Made by a program: the position numbers and the translations under genes
From: Sambucus nigra
Lineage: Eukaryota > Streptophyta > Magnoliopsida > Dipsacales > Adoxaceae
Direction of reading: 5' to 3'
Assembly: GCA_949130495.1 (NCBI GenBank)
Contig: CASBWL010000056.1
Location: forward strand, 62,001 to 126,000
Length of the DNA stretch: 64,000 nucleotides
Shown: positions 34,479 to 45,073 of the stretch, piece by piece
Position numbering within the stretch: the stretch's first letter is position 1
Layout of the letters: each line of letters starts with the position of its first letter
The notes under the pieces: model-generated
Seen by the model: the letters and a program-made list of their open reading frames with translations, nothing else
Told to the model about the DNA's origin: nothing
The model's database searches: none

Positions 34479-35739
34479 CCTCTGTCACGATCCCGACCCA
34501 AAAATAGTAGGGAACGAGTGTCTTGACATGCCACCAAGGCATTCAATATTCTGGCCTTAAAATGTTTTTTCTTTTAAAATATATGTAGCGGAAGTATAAT
34601 CACATGGTTATGAATTGAAAAATACTGAAAGTGAAGGAATTACATCATCAGAGCTTTCTAAAGGGAACTTCATTTGTATTAAAATATCTAGGAGTTACAA
34701 CTTAACACAAAGAGCTAAACATGCTCTATCTAATTAAACTAACTTATACTTAAAGTAACAAAAAGAGCTTTAAAAGCTAAATCTTCAACATAGTCCTTTT
34801 TCGTTCCATCCACGAGCTTTAATTATTTCCTGAAAAATGGTTATTTATACAACGTCAACTAAAAGACGAATGAGATTCAATCTCCAAATATTCCAGGATT
34901 TTTTAGAAAATGGATACCTATTCAATTTAGAACATAAGGTATATACATAGAGATTGGAATTTCAAGTAATATATATAAAGTAAATGACAATATATATATT
35001 CAGAATAAACAGTTCAGAACAGAGCAGATAAAATAATTGAGCATATGTCAATTATTCAGTTTTAATGGCCATGTACGCTCTAATACCCAGACAGATAGTG
35101 TTACCAAATGTTTCCACCCGGTAATATCACAGACAAATAATCATGATTTCTGGAATAACGCCTTGTTTAGGGCACACCAGCGATAAACCATCTGGGAAGG
35201 TACCACCCAAATATTTCCACCCGGTAGTCAAGGCCAATATAGTAAAAAAGTTTCCATAGGCCGAATAAAAAATTTCAGAATTCAAATCAGATGTTTATAT
35301 CGAGAGATATACACATATAACAAATGACGAAATCATCGGTATCAGATGTATTTTGAGAATAAAAGCATTTCACAAAATATACATAGTTTGCATAATATAA
35401 TATAATCAAAATGCGCAAGAAATTGCATAGAGTACTCACCTAAAATAGTGGTCGAAATTATAGATAATGAGTCTTCGATCACACGTTAATCTAACAAATA
35501 CGATAAAGGTTTAAGTATACGTTCTAAACAAGGTCCATTCTATATATTGTATTTTAATAATAACTTGTTCTAAAGGATTTCTAAAAACCATTTTCTTAAC
35601 TTTTAAAACCGATTGATCGTAATTAAAGGATTCAATTCATAGTTCCTCCTAATCCGTCGGTTCCCAGTAGAGATGGAGGGTCACAGGGGCACCGCTTAAA
35701 TACCATCTCCTCTAGACAAAACATTTTCGAATTCTTTCC

Positions 35740-36801
35740 CAGGGCCGGCCCTGGCCATGTGCTAGGTGGGCAGTGGCACAGGGCCCATTTTATAATAAGT
35801 ACCAATATATGTGTATTTTAGGGGTCCAAAAATATTTTATATATATTAAAAAATATTTTTTTAAATGAATTTAGTTTTTTGGGGGCCATGTTTTCAAGTA
35901 TTAAAAAAAAAGAATGATACAACTTCCCCAAAAAATCTCACCCAACTCATTGAAGATTACCATTTTTTTAGGAGTCATTTTTTTAACTACCCACAACATC
36001 TTTTTGGTTCCCTCTCTCTCTTTCTTTTGCACGCCGACCCACTCTCCCACTCTCTCCTTACGTCCCTCTCTCTCTCTCTGTCTCTGTGCAACAACAATGC
36101 AAGCTTTCTTTTTTCATTTGGTTTGGATTGGAGGTTTTCGTGTGTCCTTATAGTCTACTGCTCTACTCTACGCAAAAGGTGTTTATGTTGCACTTGCAAC
36201 TTGTTTTCTTTTGCAGCAAAAGGCAAAGGTAAAAATGCGCATGAGATACTTTTTTAATTTATTATTTTTTTATACATATGCTAATCTTTTTTATTACTAT
36301 ATTTTTTTAATAATCTATTTTTTTTTTAAATTCATCAATGTCTTACTAATCAGTTTTTTATGTAATTAATTTTCTTATCAAGTTGTTTCTTTCTACATTA
36401 ATCAAGTCGATGAAATTAGAGAGGGAATAAAAGGCTCAAACGAGGTGACATTTTTCCATATTTTTTATATTCAATCAATTGAGATATTTCTAGACTAAAA
36501 TTATCTATTAGATTCGTTGCTAATTGCGTGTTTTATTTTTATTTATAAATTTATAATTTTTAGAAATGTTACCAAAAAAAAAGTATCCGGATATCAAAAA
36601 CGGAAAAACAAAAAAGAATAGAAGAGGTGAAACAATATTTTAAGGGAGGGCTTGATAAATTTATTATTAAAGAGAAACAAAATATAAATTATGTTAATGA
36701 AAATACAAGTCAATCAGAAGAATATTTTTGTACAATATTTTTTGGGAAGGGCCCTAAATTGAGTATCGCACAAGGTACTACAAATTTCAGGACCGGCCCT
36801 G
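35740..36801 (+). mobile_element. hAT-type deletion derivative (1,062 bp)
   Basis: The ends are CAGGGCCGGCCCTGG and, inverted, CAGGGCCGGTCCTG. The flanks are TTCTTTCC (35732-35739) and TTCATTCC (36802-36809), an 8-bp target duplication with one mismatch. The empty site is visible in the other LTR as ATTCATTCCCAGTAG (about 28850). The interior has CT-rich and AT-rich stretches and a remnant of a transposase start near 36566. Ends and duplication length define the hAT superfamily. It cannot move by itself. Confidence 0.9.
36566..36720 (+). pseudogene. remnant of hAT transposase N-terminus
   Basis: ATG 36566 starts MLPKKKYPDIKNGK. A neighbouring frame continues RIEEVKQYFKGGLDKFIIKE, which resembles the start of plant TTF-type zinc-finger hAT proteins (basic, then a GALDKF-like block). 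A frameshift lies between the two. The rest of the transposase is missing. Confidence 0.45.
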
Positions 36802-37818
36802 TTCATTCCCAGTAGACATGGAGGGTCACAGGGGCACCACTTAAATACCATCTCATCTAGACAGAATTTCACCGGACCTGACTTTGGAATTACTTAAATG
36901 GGATTCCATAATAACGAGTAATTACTTTTAAAAAATTATTTTGTAAAGCGTATATATAATTTCAAACAAGTTTACATAAAATCAACTTAGATTTCTTCTA
37001 AACTTTAAGTTTTGATTACTGAAGTCCTTAGTGTATTTTACCAGCATAACTACTAAGTAAAGCTATAAAACATAAAATTAAAACTAAAAAAAAATACATT
37101 ATGACATTTAAATAAAATCATACCTACGAAATGAATTATTTATTCGAAATTATAGAACTCCATCTTAAGATATTTCCCAAGCTTTCTATCACTCTTTCTT
37201 ACTATAATTGTCAAGGAATTGGTGTGAGTTTGAAATGAACCCTAAGGCCCTATTTATAGTTTTCCAAAAGTATTACAGTGTTGACACGTGTCTAATGACT
37301 AGGCTTTTTGGAGTGATGATTCAACACCGAGGTGTCACGATCCGGAGTGGTCTTGCAGTGTTAATATCACCAAATGATGACAAGTGTTTTAGCTCCCTCT
37401 CTAAATACGACATGTGTAATGTGGAAGTGACCAGCACGTGGTGAAAAGGTGATAAGGGTATAAGGGTCATTTCACACATGAAGGGTATTTTGGTAATTTC
37501 ACACTATATATTTTTAATATTTGTTAGAGGTCCTTGAAAACATTTTATTTACAAAATGGCCCATTTTATATTTTATTTTAGTCCTTAAAGTTTCATAAAA
37601 TTATATTTTCTACCCCAAAACTTATTATTTACCTTAGGATATGTCATAAGACTTCGATTTGATCCAATTTATAGTGGATTCTTCGTAATTGAAAATGGGG
37701 TTTGTTATATTGATAGCCAATAATACCACATATCTACTAATACAAAATTTATAAGATAATAAGTAATACAAGAGTGTAAAAACAAACTATATATATATAT
37801 AAAAGCGAGGTCATTACA

Positions 37819-38188
37819 GGGATGATGCCAAGAGATTTAGTCCAGGGAGTTACCAACCTGAGGGTTAGGGTTTAAGACAAGGCCAACAGGGTCCTCAGCA
37901 GCACGTTCTTAAGGGCCGTCAGGGCCAATGGAACAAAGGGGGAGGCCAACATGGTCATGGTCGAAGGCAGGGAGATTTTTTGGGCGATGTTTCACTTATG
38001 AGTGTGTTGGCCATAAAAGAAAGGATTGCCCAAAGAGAGGTAGGTGGAAGACACATGATGGATTCCTAGACGTTCAACCATTACAGAAAATAATGGGTCA
38101 GTTCCGACCCGAGGGTAACGTTCAGGGACCCCACGATCAGGTGAGGCAGATGGCAAATAGAGGTAATATTTTTGTTTTATCCTTATGA
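37819..38188 (+). pseudogene. gag of Gyp2, second part with zinc knuckle
   Basis: It continues from 27598 across the GGGAT duplication. It contains a Gln/Gly-rich stretch, then the knuckle CFTYECVGHKRKDC (about 37988-38029), with an inserted residue relative to CFVCG. After the knuckle about 50 codons lead to a stop at 38188. In Gyp5 the protease motif comes about 70 codons after the knuckle; here none is present. Confidence 0.8.
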
Positions 38189-38574
38189 GTATGGGATTAG
38201 TTGAGTGACATGGGTACGTAAAAATATATATTTATATATATTTGTTAACACTAAACTTAGAGTGTGAGTCGAGTTTAGTGGGTGCGTTGGAAATCTCAAC
38301 CTGGTTATTATGAATGTATTTACCATTGGGTAGAGGGACTCTTCGGTGTCGCCTGTAGGTGAGTAGGCATGGGCACTAAGAGAATATTTTTATGTTATGA
38401 TTTGCTACTTTTGAGAGTTAGGAAAGTAGGGTTTATTATGATCATGTGTAGTGACTGGATACCGAGGGTTTGAGCGGTAGTAGATTGTGTGATAAGACTA
38501 TCGTGCTTGTTATTCCAGAGTGAGATATATTGTTTGGCGAGGCATTGCCTTAAAGAGGGTTGAGTTCGCACATG

Positions 38575-38607
<33 letters not shown>

Positions 38608-39278
38608 TATGATATTGTAGACTTCGGCGAGTATGTTATCTTGTTATGTTTGATCTCGGTCTATAAGGACTTTTTACTAATGTGATTCAGGGTGCATTGT
38701 GTTTATTGTCTAGTGGAGAGAGATAGTTTGTTATTTATATAGCGCTGAAAATTTTGTGATAGTGAGAGAATCATGTTGGCTGTTGTCTTTAGTGACATGA
38801 GAGTGAACGAGTAGGCCTTCTATGCAAGGAGACAACAATTTGGGAGTACATGTTATGGACTGAGGGCCTTACGAATCTTGACGACCGATAATGTTAGGTA
38901 GTAGTGTATCAGGGGGTTTCTTGTTTGGATTTTGTTTTATGAGACATCCTATGCATGAAACTTAGCGAACATTAAAAGTTGGGAGAAGTTTCGTCATTAG
39001 GACATGGGTTTAGTACCTTAGTAATTGTACGTATATGTAGTTTTAATTGGCAGTTAATTGTTATATTATGATTTAAGGCTACTATAGCCGGGTAGTATTT
39101 GTGCGGATATTCAGGGGTATATGGTGTATGGGTGCCTTAGGTAGTTGAATCATTTTTGAATTATCCGCGATCAGGAGCGGTAGAAATGTATGTAGTGACA
39201 TTAAGAGTAAGGGTATACGAAAGTATATGAAACTGGTAGTACCAGAATTATTCAATTTCGAGGACAAAATTCCTTTGT
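38189..39278 (+). other. non-coding internal region of Gyp2
   Basis: This 1.09 kb has no domain. It aligns piecewise with 56510-57516 of Gyp4 (AAACTTAGAGTG...GTGGGTGCGTTGG, and the end AATTTCGAGGACAAAATTCC). An AT/GA microsatellite lies at about 38574-38608. Autonomous relatives carry protease to integrase in this position. Confidence 0.75.
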
Positions 39279-39291
39279 AAGGGAGGAAGTA
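39279..39291 (+). other. polypurine tract of Gyp2
   Basis: AAGGGAGGAAGTA directly precedes the 3' LTR and follows AATTTCGAGGACAAAATTCC, the usual end of gypsy internal regions. Confidence 0.85.
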
Positions 39292-40840
39292 TGTAACACC
39301 CTGTATTTTTTAGTAATTTGAAATTAATTAATTCGGTAATTATTTCAGTTTACTTTTAAATTACACGTGTGTCGTAATTTGATGGAATTAAATATTTTTG
39401 AGAAATAAGGATTTATTATTGGTGGAATAATTTGTGTAATAATTATTATACGTCGTATTGAGTGATAAATATGGGACTGTGTGGGATCTCAACCAGGGGT
39501 CGTGTGTAGACCATATGAGGTCGAGATAGGAAATTATTGCAGAGTGACTAAGATAATGATTTAAAGGTCACGGTTGATTTTGAAAGGGTCGAAATAGTCA
39601 GAATAGTATACCCATGTGTATAGTTTGGGTCCCGAGACGATTTAGACCTAACCGACATTGTTTAAGGGCGTTTCGGGCATTCATGAGTTTGTGGTAGATG
39701 GAACTCCGAAATTCTAGGTGATATAGCTTCCCTTTGATTGAAAGGCTAGGTTTAATACAAACATAATAGAAGAGAGGCCATATGTGAAGAAGAGGAGAAG
39801 AAAATCAAGGCTTCCTACATCAATTCTCACCCCGAACATGACGGAATTAAAATCGGTGCAAAGGGAGATCAATTATATCAACCTATCAATGGATTCAGAC
39901 CTGCATGTCAAAGGCAAGTGCTTATCTTTCCTGTTTTTGAAGAAGTTATAATACCTATGTAGTGTAGGATCTTCAACTTCATGATTTCAATTATGTCTTG
40001 GGATTTAGATGAATATAACTCATGATTCGGTGTAGGATTGCATGTAGAATGAATCCCTATGTGAAGATAAAATGAAATCAGAATATATGTGATGATTGAT
40101 ATGGAATCTTGATGGGTTTTTGGTTGAAGAACATGAATTTTGAATGACTGAGGGTTTAATTGAGGAACACAAGATGTCAATCTGCCGGAATTTTTGACAT
40201 GACTTTAAACGTATGCCATTTCAATTATACTTAGAATTATAGTGTGAGCCATAGATTTCTGGAAATTTCTATGTCTTATATTTCCAATGAGGTTTTAATG
40301 AGTTCATTTGGAGTTCTGTAGAGGGAGAAACCAAAAATTTTCTACAGGGTGTTTAATCTGCCAGAAAATTTATGACTCGATTCGGTTACCTATAATTGCC
40401 CAATTTTCCTCGTTTAAGCCCCGAATTTGTGAATAATTAATGGGGAAAATTTTGGGACATCTCAAAACTATAATGAGGGATATATATAATTACAGTAGGC
40501 CTAATGTGGGGTTGAGGCTTTGCCATAACGAGAGAATTAAGGCGAATACCTATTGGACATGAATTATAAAATAATGAATTTAAGGGGATGAGAACGGATC
40601 ACGGAGAGTATGAGTGAACCTATGATGTAGACAAGTAGTGTATGAGTGAATTAATTACTGATATAACTTAAGAGGTAACTAGGGCCCTTTGGATAGAGAT
40701 TAATACTCAGAAAAATGCAATCGAGAGTTATAATCGTATATCGATAGTACGTTGAGTATTTGAGAGATATATTATGTACGCATTGTATTTATAGGTTGTG
40801 CGTGTACATATACGGACTATATTATAGGTTGAGTGTATAC
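39292..40840 (+). repeat. Gyp2 3' LTR, first half
   Basis: It starts TGTAACACCCTG. It is interrupted at TATAC (40836-40840) by Gyp4 and continues at 61005. A few short frames inside are chance. Confidence 0.92.
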
Positions 40841-41888
40841 TGTAACACCCCGTATTTTTGTGCATTTAATATATGATTAATTCGGGAATTCTAAATTTAC
40901 TTATGTATTGTAATTTTAATTGAATTAATTATGACAATATATATTTAAATATTAATCGGGGAGTGAATGGTTAATATTTAGGAAAATTTATTTACTAAGT
41001 GAACAGTAATAAGTTAATTACGTCATTTCGGGTAGTAATGACAGGGTATACACTTATCTCAGCCGGGAGTCGGTAAAGACTAAATTGGGTGTGACATAAG
41101 AATTTTTATAAATTAATTCGAACGCCAATTCTGAGTGCGCGGTTGAGTCCAGATGGGTCGAGATAGTCAGAAAAGAGTACCTGGGGGTAGTAATTGGGTC
41201 TCGGGGTATTTTTGGGCATAACCAAACCCACACGGGGTGGTTTGGGCTATTTTAATTTAGCGCATTAGGCTAAAAACGGGATTTGTGTTTTTAAACCTAA
41301 ACCTAAGAAAAGGAAAATCAGCAGCCAACAAAATTCTAACCTAGGTTTGAGAGGGAGATTGGGGAAAAACGATCAAGAGCCAAATTGGGGATTTTGGAGC
41401 AAAATCAAGGGGCTACGACAACGCATCAGACCCTACGAACGATTTCAGGCAAGTGGTTAACTGTTTTTACTCCTAAAGCGTGATATCCAATTCATATTTT
41501 AGTGATGTGTATACTAAAATTCGTTTTGGGGATAAATGGTTACAAAAAGGGGGTTTTGTTAATGGAACCATTGAATGGAATTTAAGGAAAGAATTAGTTG
41601 TGATATATAATTATGAGTATGATTATCTGGTTTGAATGAGAAAAATCAGAATATAAAAGGATGAAATTTGAATTTGAAATTGGGATTGTACCCTAGAAAT
41701 TTGTGTTCTTGAGTGGGTCAAGATTCATAGTGTTAATGATGTTAAAAGGTTTAGATGATATTTTTAGTTCATGAGTAATGATATAAGATGATTAACATGC
41801 TGATTTGAGGTTGGTTTTTTAGGAAAAGAAATCTTAAAGCTCGTTAATGATGGAAATTTTTGTGGGGAAGAAGAGCTGTCACGAAGGG

Positions 41889-41927
41889 ATCGATCGATCG
41901 ATCGTGGGCCATCGATCGATCGACGAT
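41889..41927. repeat. ATCGATCG inverted repeat in the Gyp4 LTR
   Basis: ATCGATCGATCGATCGTGGG and its near inverse CCATCGATCGATCGACGAT face each other and could form a hairpin. The other LTR has it at about 58575-58617. The solo LTR has an eroded form at 10400-10430. Confidence 0.8.
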
Positions 41928-42530
41928 GGGAAATTTTGGGCAATTTGGCCAGGTTGTTTATAATGAGGGTTTTATTTAAGTTTTAATTCCCTTAATTTTA
42001 TTTGGTGAGAAATTTATATGGGACACATATTCCTTAACAATTATAGGGTGACATAATTGGGTTTAGGAGGGTGTGAATGGTATGTCAGGAGATGAACGAA
42101 TTTGGAGAAATAATTCAATTATCGATATTGGGCCGAGGAATGATATTCGGGTATTATAATTGAGTGACACTACATTATTAAAGGAATTTAGGCGAAATAT
42201 TTAATTATGGACCAAGTGGGTGAGTACGGGTGTGCTAACAATTATAGGTAAAAATAATTGGGGAAATTATGAAAATAAATGTGTGACACATTGTGGGTGA
42301 AAATGTGCGAATGAAATTATGAGATGTAGAAGGGACCGAGTGAGCGAGTCCGGGGATATTGGTTAAGTGGTATCAAAGTAGTAAATTAATTATTGCTGGA
42401 AAGTAATTAATTTGGAGTCGGAACATAGACTCGGGAAATATTAAGTTACGGGCCAAGTAAGTGAGTCCGGGGATAAGGGCTGGGTGACACCAAGTTATTA
42501 AATTAATAAATGTGATAATTAATTTAATTA

Positions 42531-42830
42531 GAGTCTGATTGTAGACTCGGGTAGGATTAAATTAATAATGTGATAATTAATTTAATTAGAGTCGGATTGT
42601 AGACTCGGGTAGGATTAAATTAATAAATGTGATAATTAATTTAATTGGAGTCGGATTATAGACTCGGGTAGGATTAAATTAATAAATGTGATAATTAATT
42701 TAATTAGAGTCGGATTGTAGACTCGGGTAGGATTAAATTAATAAATGTGATGATTAATTTAATTAGAGTTGGATTATAGACTCAGGGAGGTATTAAATTA
42801 ATAAGTGTGTTAATTAATTTAATTGGAGTC
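42531..42830. repeat. LTR minisatellite, five units of 58-59 bp
   Basis: Units start GAGTCGGATTGTAGACTCGG and end AATTAATTTAATTA. There are five here and three in the 3' LTR (59222-59400). Each unit contains the palindrome TAATTAATTTAATTA-like block. Confidence 0.9.
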
Positions 42831-44427
42831 GGACCATAGACTTGGGGAAAATATTATATAAATTGAGGTATGAGTTAAATATATTAGAGTCAGACCATAG
42901 ACTCGGAAAGACGATAAATTATTAAGTGAAAAAATTAATTACGGTGAGTCGGGCCACAGACTGAGGAAATTTCGGGCAGTGTACGGGATATTGAGTACAC
43001 GGTAAAGCCGGGGTTTATATTATATATATACGGTACAGTGATAGTATATATATACGTGTTTATATTATGTGTGATATTAAATATCAGTGACTAGATATTT
43101 ATTCAATTTAAATACTCTAATGCTATCAAGGGAGGTTGCGCGATGTGGGTGAATCCCCTAGGTTGAGGAGTAGGGTGAGTATATCCCCAGGTCATAGCAT
43201 CCGGTATATATGGGTGAGGGATTTCCCTCACTTTCAGGGAAGGAATATGACTGCCTCCACTACGTTTATATTTTGGGCCAGGTTGGTGAGCGATTCCAAC
43301 TTGGGGAACTAGATTTTGTGAGGACACCTAGTGAGATGGTGTTTTAGAGGGAATCATCCGGTGAGGGTATACTCGGAAGGATGGATACATGTATGATATA
43401 TGTGTGGATGTTAGTAAAGGTACGTATAATATGGTAGCAAATATTATATGTAGGAGATAATACAGTGTGTGATGTATTTACTTTATATAACTCGGGTTAC
43501 AGTTACATGCTGTTAATTAATGGGAAATTAATTAAGTTAATCATTTGTGGGAATAATACAGAGTGTGAAGTATTAAATTTATATAACTTGTGTTACGGTT
43601 ATATGCTACTGATTAAAAAGGAATTAATTAAGTTAATCGTGAAATAACTTATAATTCAGGAAATCATTATACTCGGATTCGAGTAGTATGGCCAGGGAAG
43701 GTTATACCAGGACTAGTTGGACGGGGTAGCACAACTAGGTGGGGTTAAGGTAATCGGTAGGTATATACAATAGTGGAGGGGTGAGAATGTCCACAAGGGA
43801 GTGCGACACTAACTTAAATATGAAGCGCATTCATGCATTTTTAAATTACTCCAGTTAATTCACTTGCTAAATATTTTCAAAAATGTTTTGGGTTCTAACC
43901 CTTGCTATAAAAATATTTTCAAAACCTTTTAGGTGTCAAGCCACAGGGATGCCAGGATTGATATTCCATTCCAGGGACACGGAGCTGCGGCATATGTGGA
44001 GGCTAGCAGGAGTTTGGATTATACGCATCATTCACTCATTCCTAGAGTAGGAATCACTCATCAGTTCCAGTTTTATTTAGGGCATGTTCCCCAGATTTTC
44101 AGTTCAGTTTTCAGATTTGTTTTATTCTGATGTTGAATATTGTATTGGATTATTTCACTTTGGTGGCCGATGGTTTATTCGGCATGTTGTGTAACAATTT
44201 ATTCAGTTGAGTTCTATTCAGTTGTTGAATGGTTTAATTTATTTCCGCATGTATTGTTTTCTGTAATTAAAAAGTTAAAAATTTGGCACCAGCTTTTGGA
44301 ATACTAGGTGGTTAGTAAGTTTTAAAAAGTTTTCGACAGTGATGCTAAGGATGATCCAACTGAGATTCCTGTTTTAATTTGGTATATTACTAATCACCCG
44401 GTATTTTATTAGGCGGGGTGTCACAGA

Positions 44428-44440
44428 TGGTATCAGAGCA
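44428..44440 (+). other. primer binding site of Gyp4
   Basis: TGGTATCAGAGCA lies two bases after the LTR. Confidence 0.9.
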
Positions 44441-44612
44441 TCAGGTTCTATTGTCCTTAGGATCTGTTCAGCTTTTCACATTTCGGCTTAGCAGTCTTTG
44501 ATATAGAGCCGTATTATAGGATTGTTTTATTCTCATACGTATACGCATATACGTTCTTCTGCGAAATTTATATTCGACAGTGAACTCATACAAAATTTGA
44601 TTTTCATTCCAG

Positions 44613-45073
44613 ATGACGCCCAGGAGAGAGAGAGCAGCTAGGGCAGCAAGGGGAGATGAGACGAAGGAGGCTCGTTAGGAGCAAGAGCTACCGTAGCAAC
44701 GACCAGGGATGATTTTGGTAGCACAGGTAACTGAACTAGTGGCGTGGGCGGTTGAGATAACGGTGGTCACAACGGCAGGGTACTTTCCACGGGATCAGCC
44801 ACAAGTGTTAGTGGCGCCGGAAGTTCAGACTCACGCGGGGGTCGTCGGGGCGGTAACAAGAAACGTAGGTTATTTTAGTGGGAACCCACCAGAGTTGTGA
44901 GGGGGTTTAGATGTAGTGCTAGCGTGTCAAGGAAGAGAGATATATCGAGCATCACTACGCATGGGAGATTACGATGAGGTGCGGAAGCAAATGTAACCAC
45001 TTTTAGTTTAGTGGGAGCAGCGCTACAGTGGTGGGAGTCGATCACCACAGTTGTGAAAAGGGACACACAAGCT
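44613..45073 (+). pseudogene. gag of Gyp4, first part
   Basis: The start ATGACGCCCAGG (MTPRRERAARAARG) is a relative of MPPRRARR. Blocks of the gag N-terminus and of the capsid (ALQWWES, seen as GGGAGCAGCGCTACAGTGGT) are recognisable. Premature stops occur within the first 40 codons (GAGGCTCGTTAGG). It is interrupted at AAGCT (45069-45073) by Gyp5 and continues at 55796. Confidence 0.8.

Larger units (their letters stand above)
27599..37818 (-). mobile_element. Gyp3: chromovirus-type gypsy element with decayed gag-pol, TSD GGGAT
   Basis: The LTRs are 27599-29860 and 34483-37818 (the latter with a hAT insertion), with a perfect GGGAT duplication at 27594-27598 and 37819-37823. Internal order on the minus strand is primer site, gag, protease, RT-RNase H, integrase with a chromodomain-like end (VYPLVKVLWRNH, EEATWE), then polypurine tract. 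Every domain is recognisable but split by frameshifts and stops. Five differences in the first 74 LTR bases indicate an older insertion than Gyp5. Confidence 0.95.
34483..37818 (-). repeat. 5' LTR of Gyp3, containing a hAT insertion
   Basis: On the plus strand it starts TGTCACGATCCCGACCC and ends GCGAGGTCATTACA. After removing the 1,062-bp insertion and its 8-bp duplication it is 2,266 bp, matching the other LTR (2,262 bp). Confidence 0.95.
40841..44425 (+). repeat. 5' LTR of Gyp4 (3,585 bp)
   Basis: It runs from TGTAACACCCCG to GGCGGGGTGTCACA. It holds a GATC-rich inverted repeat (41889-41927) and five 58-59 bp tandem units (42531-42830). The 115-bp length difference from the other LTR equals two units. 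Confidence 0.95.

Noticed and set aside
35865..36257. A 130-codon frame with CT-rich-derived Ser/Leu runs
   Set aside because: It lies in the non-coding interior of the hAT derivative, is low complexity, and has no domain.
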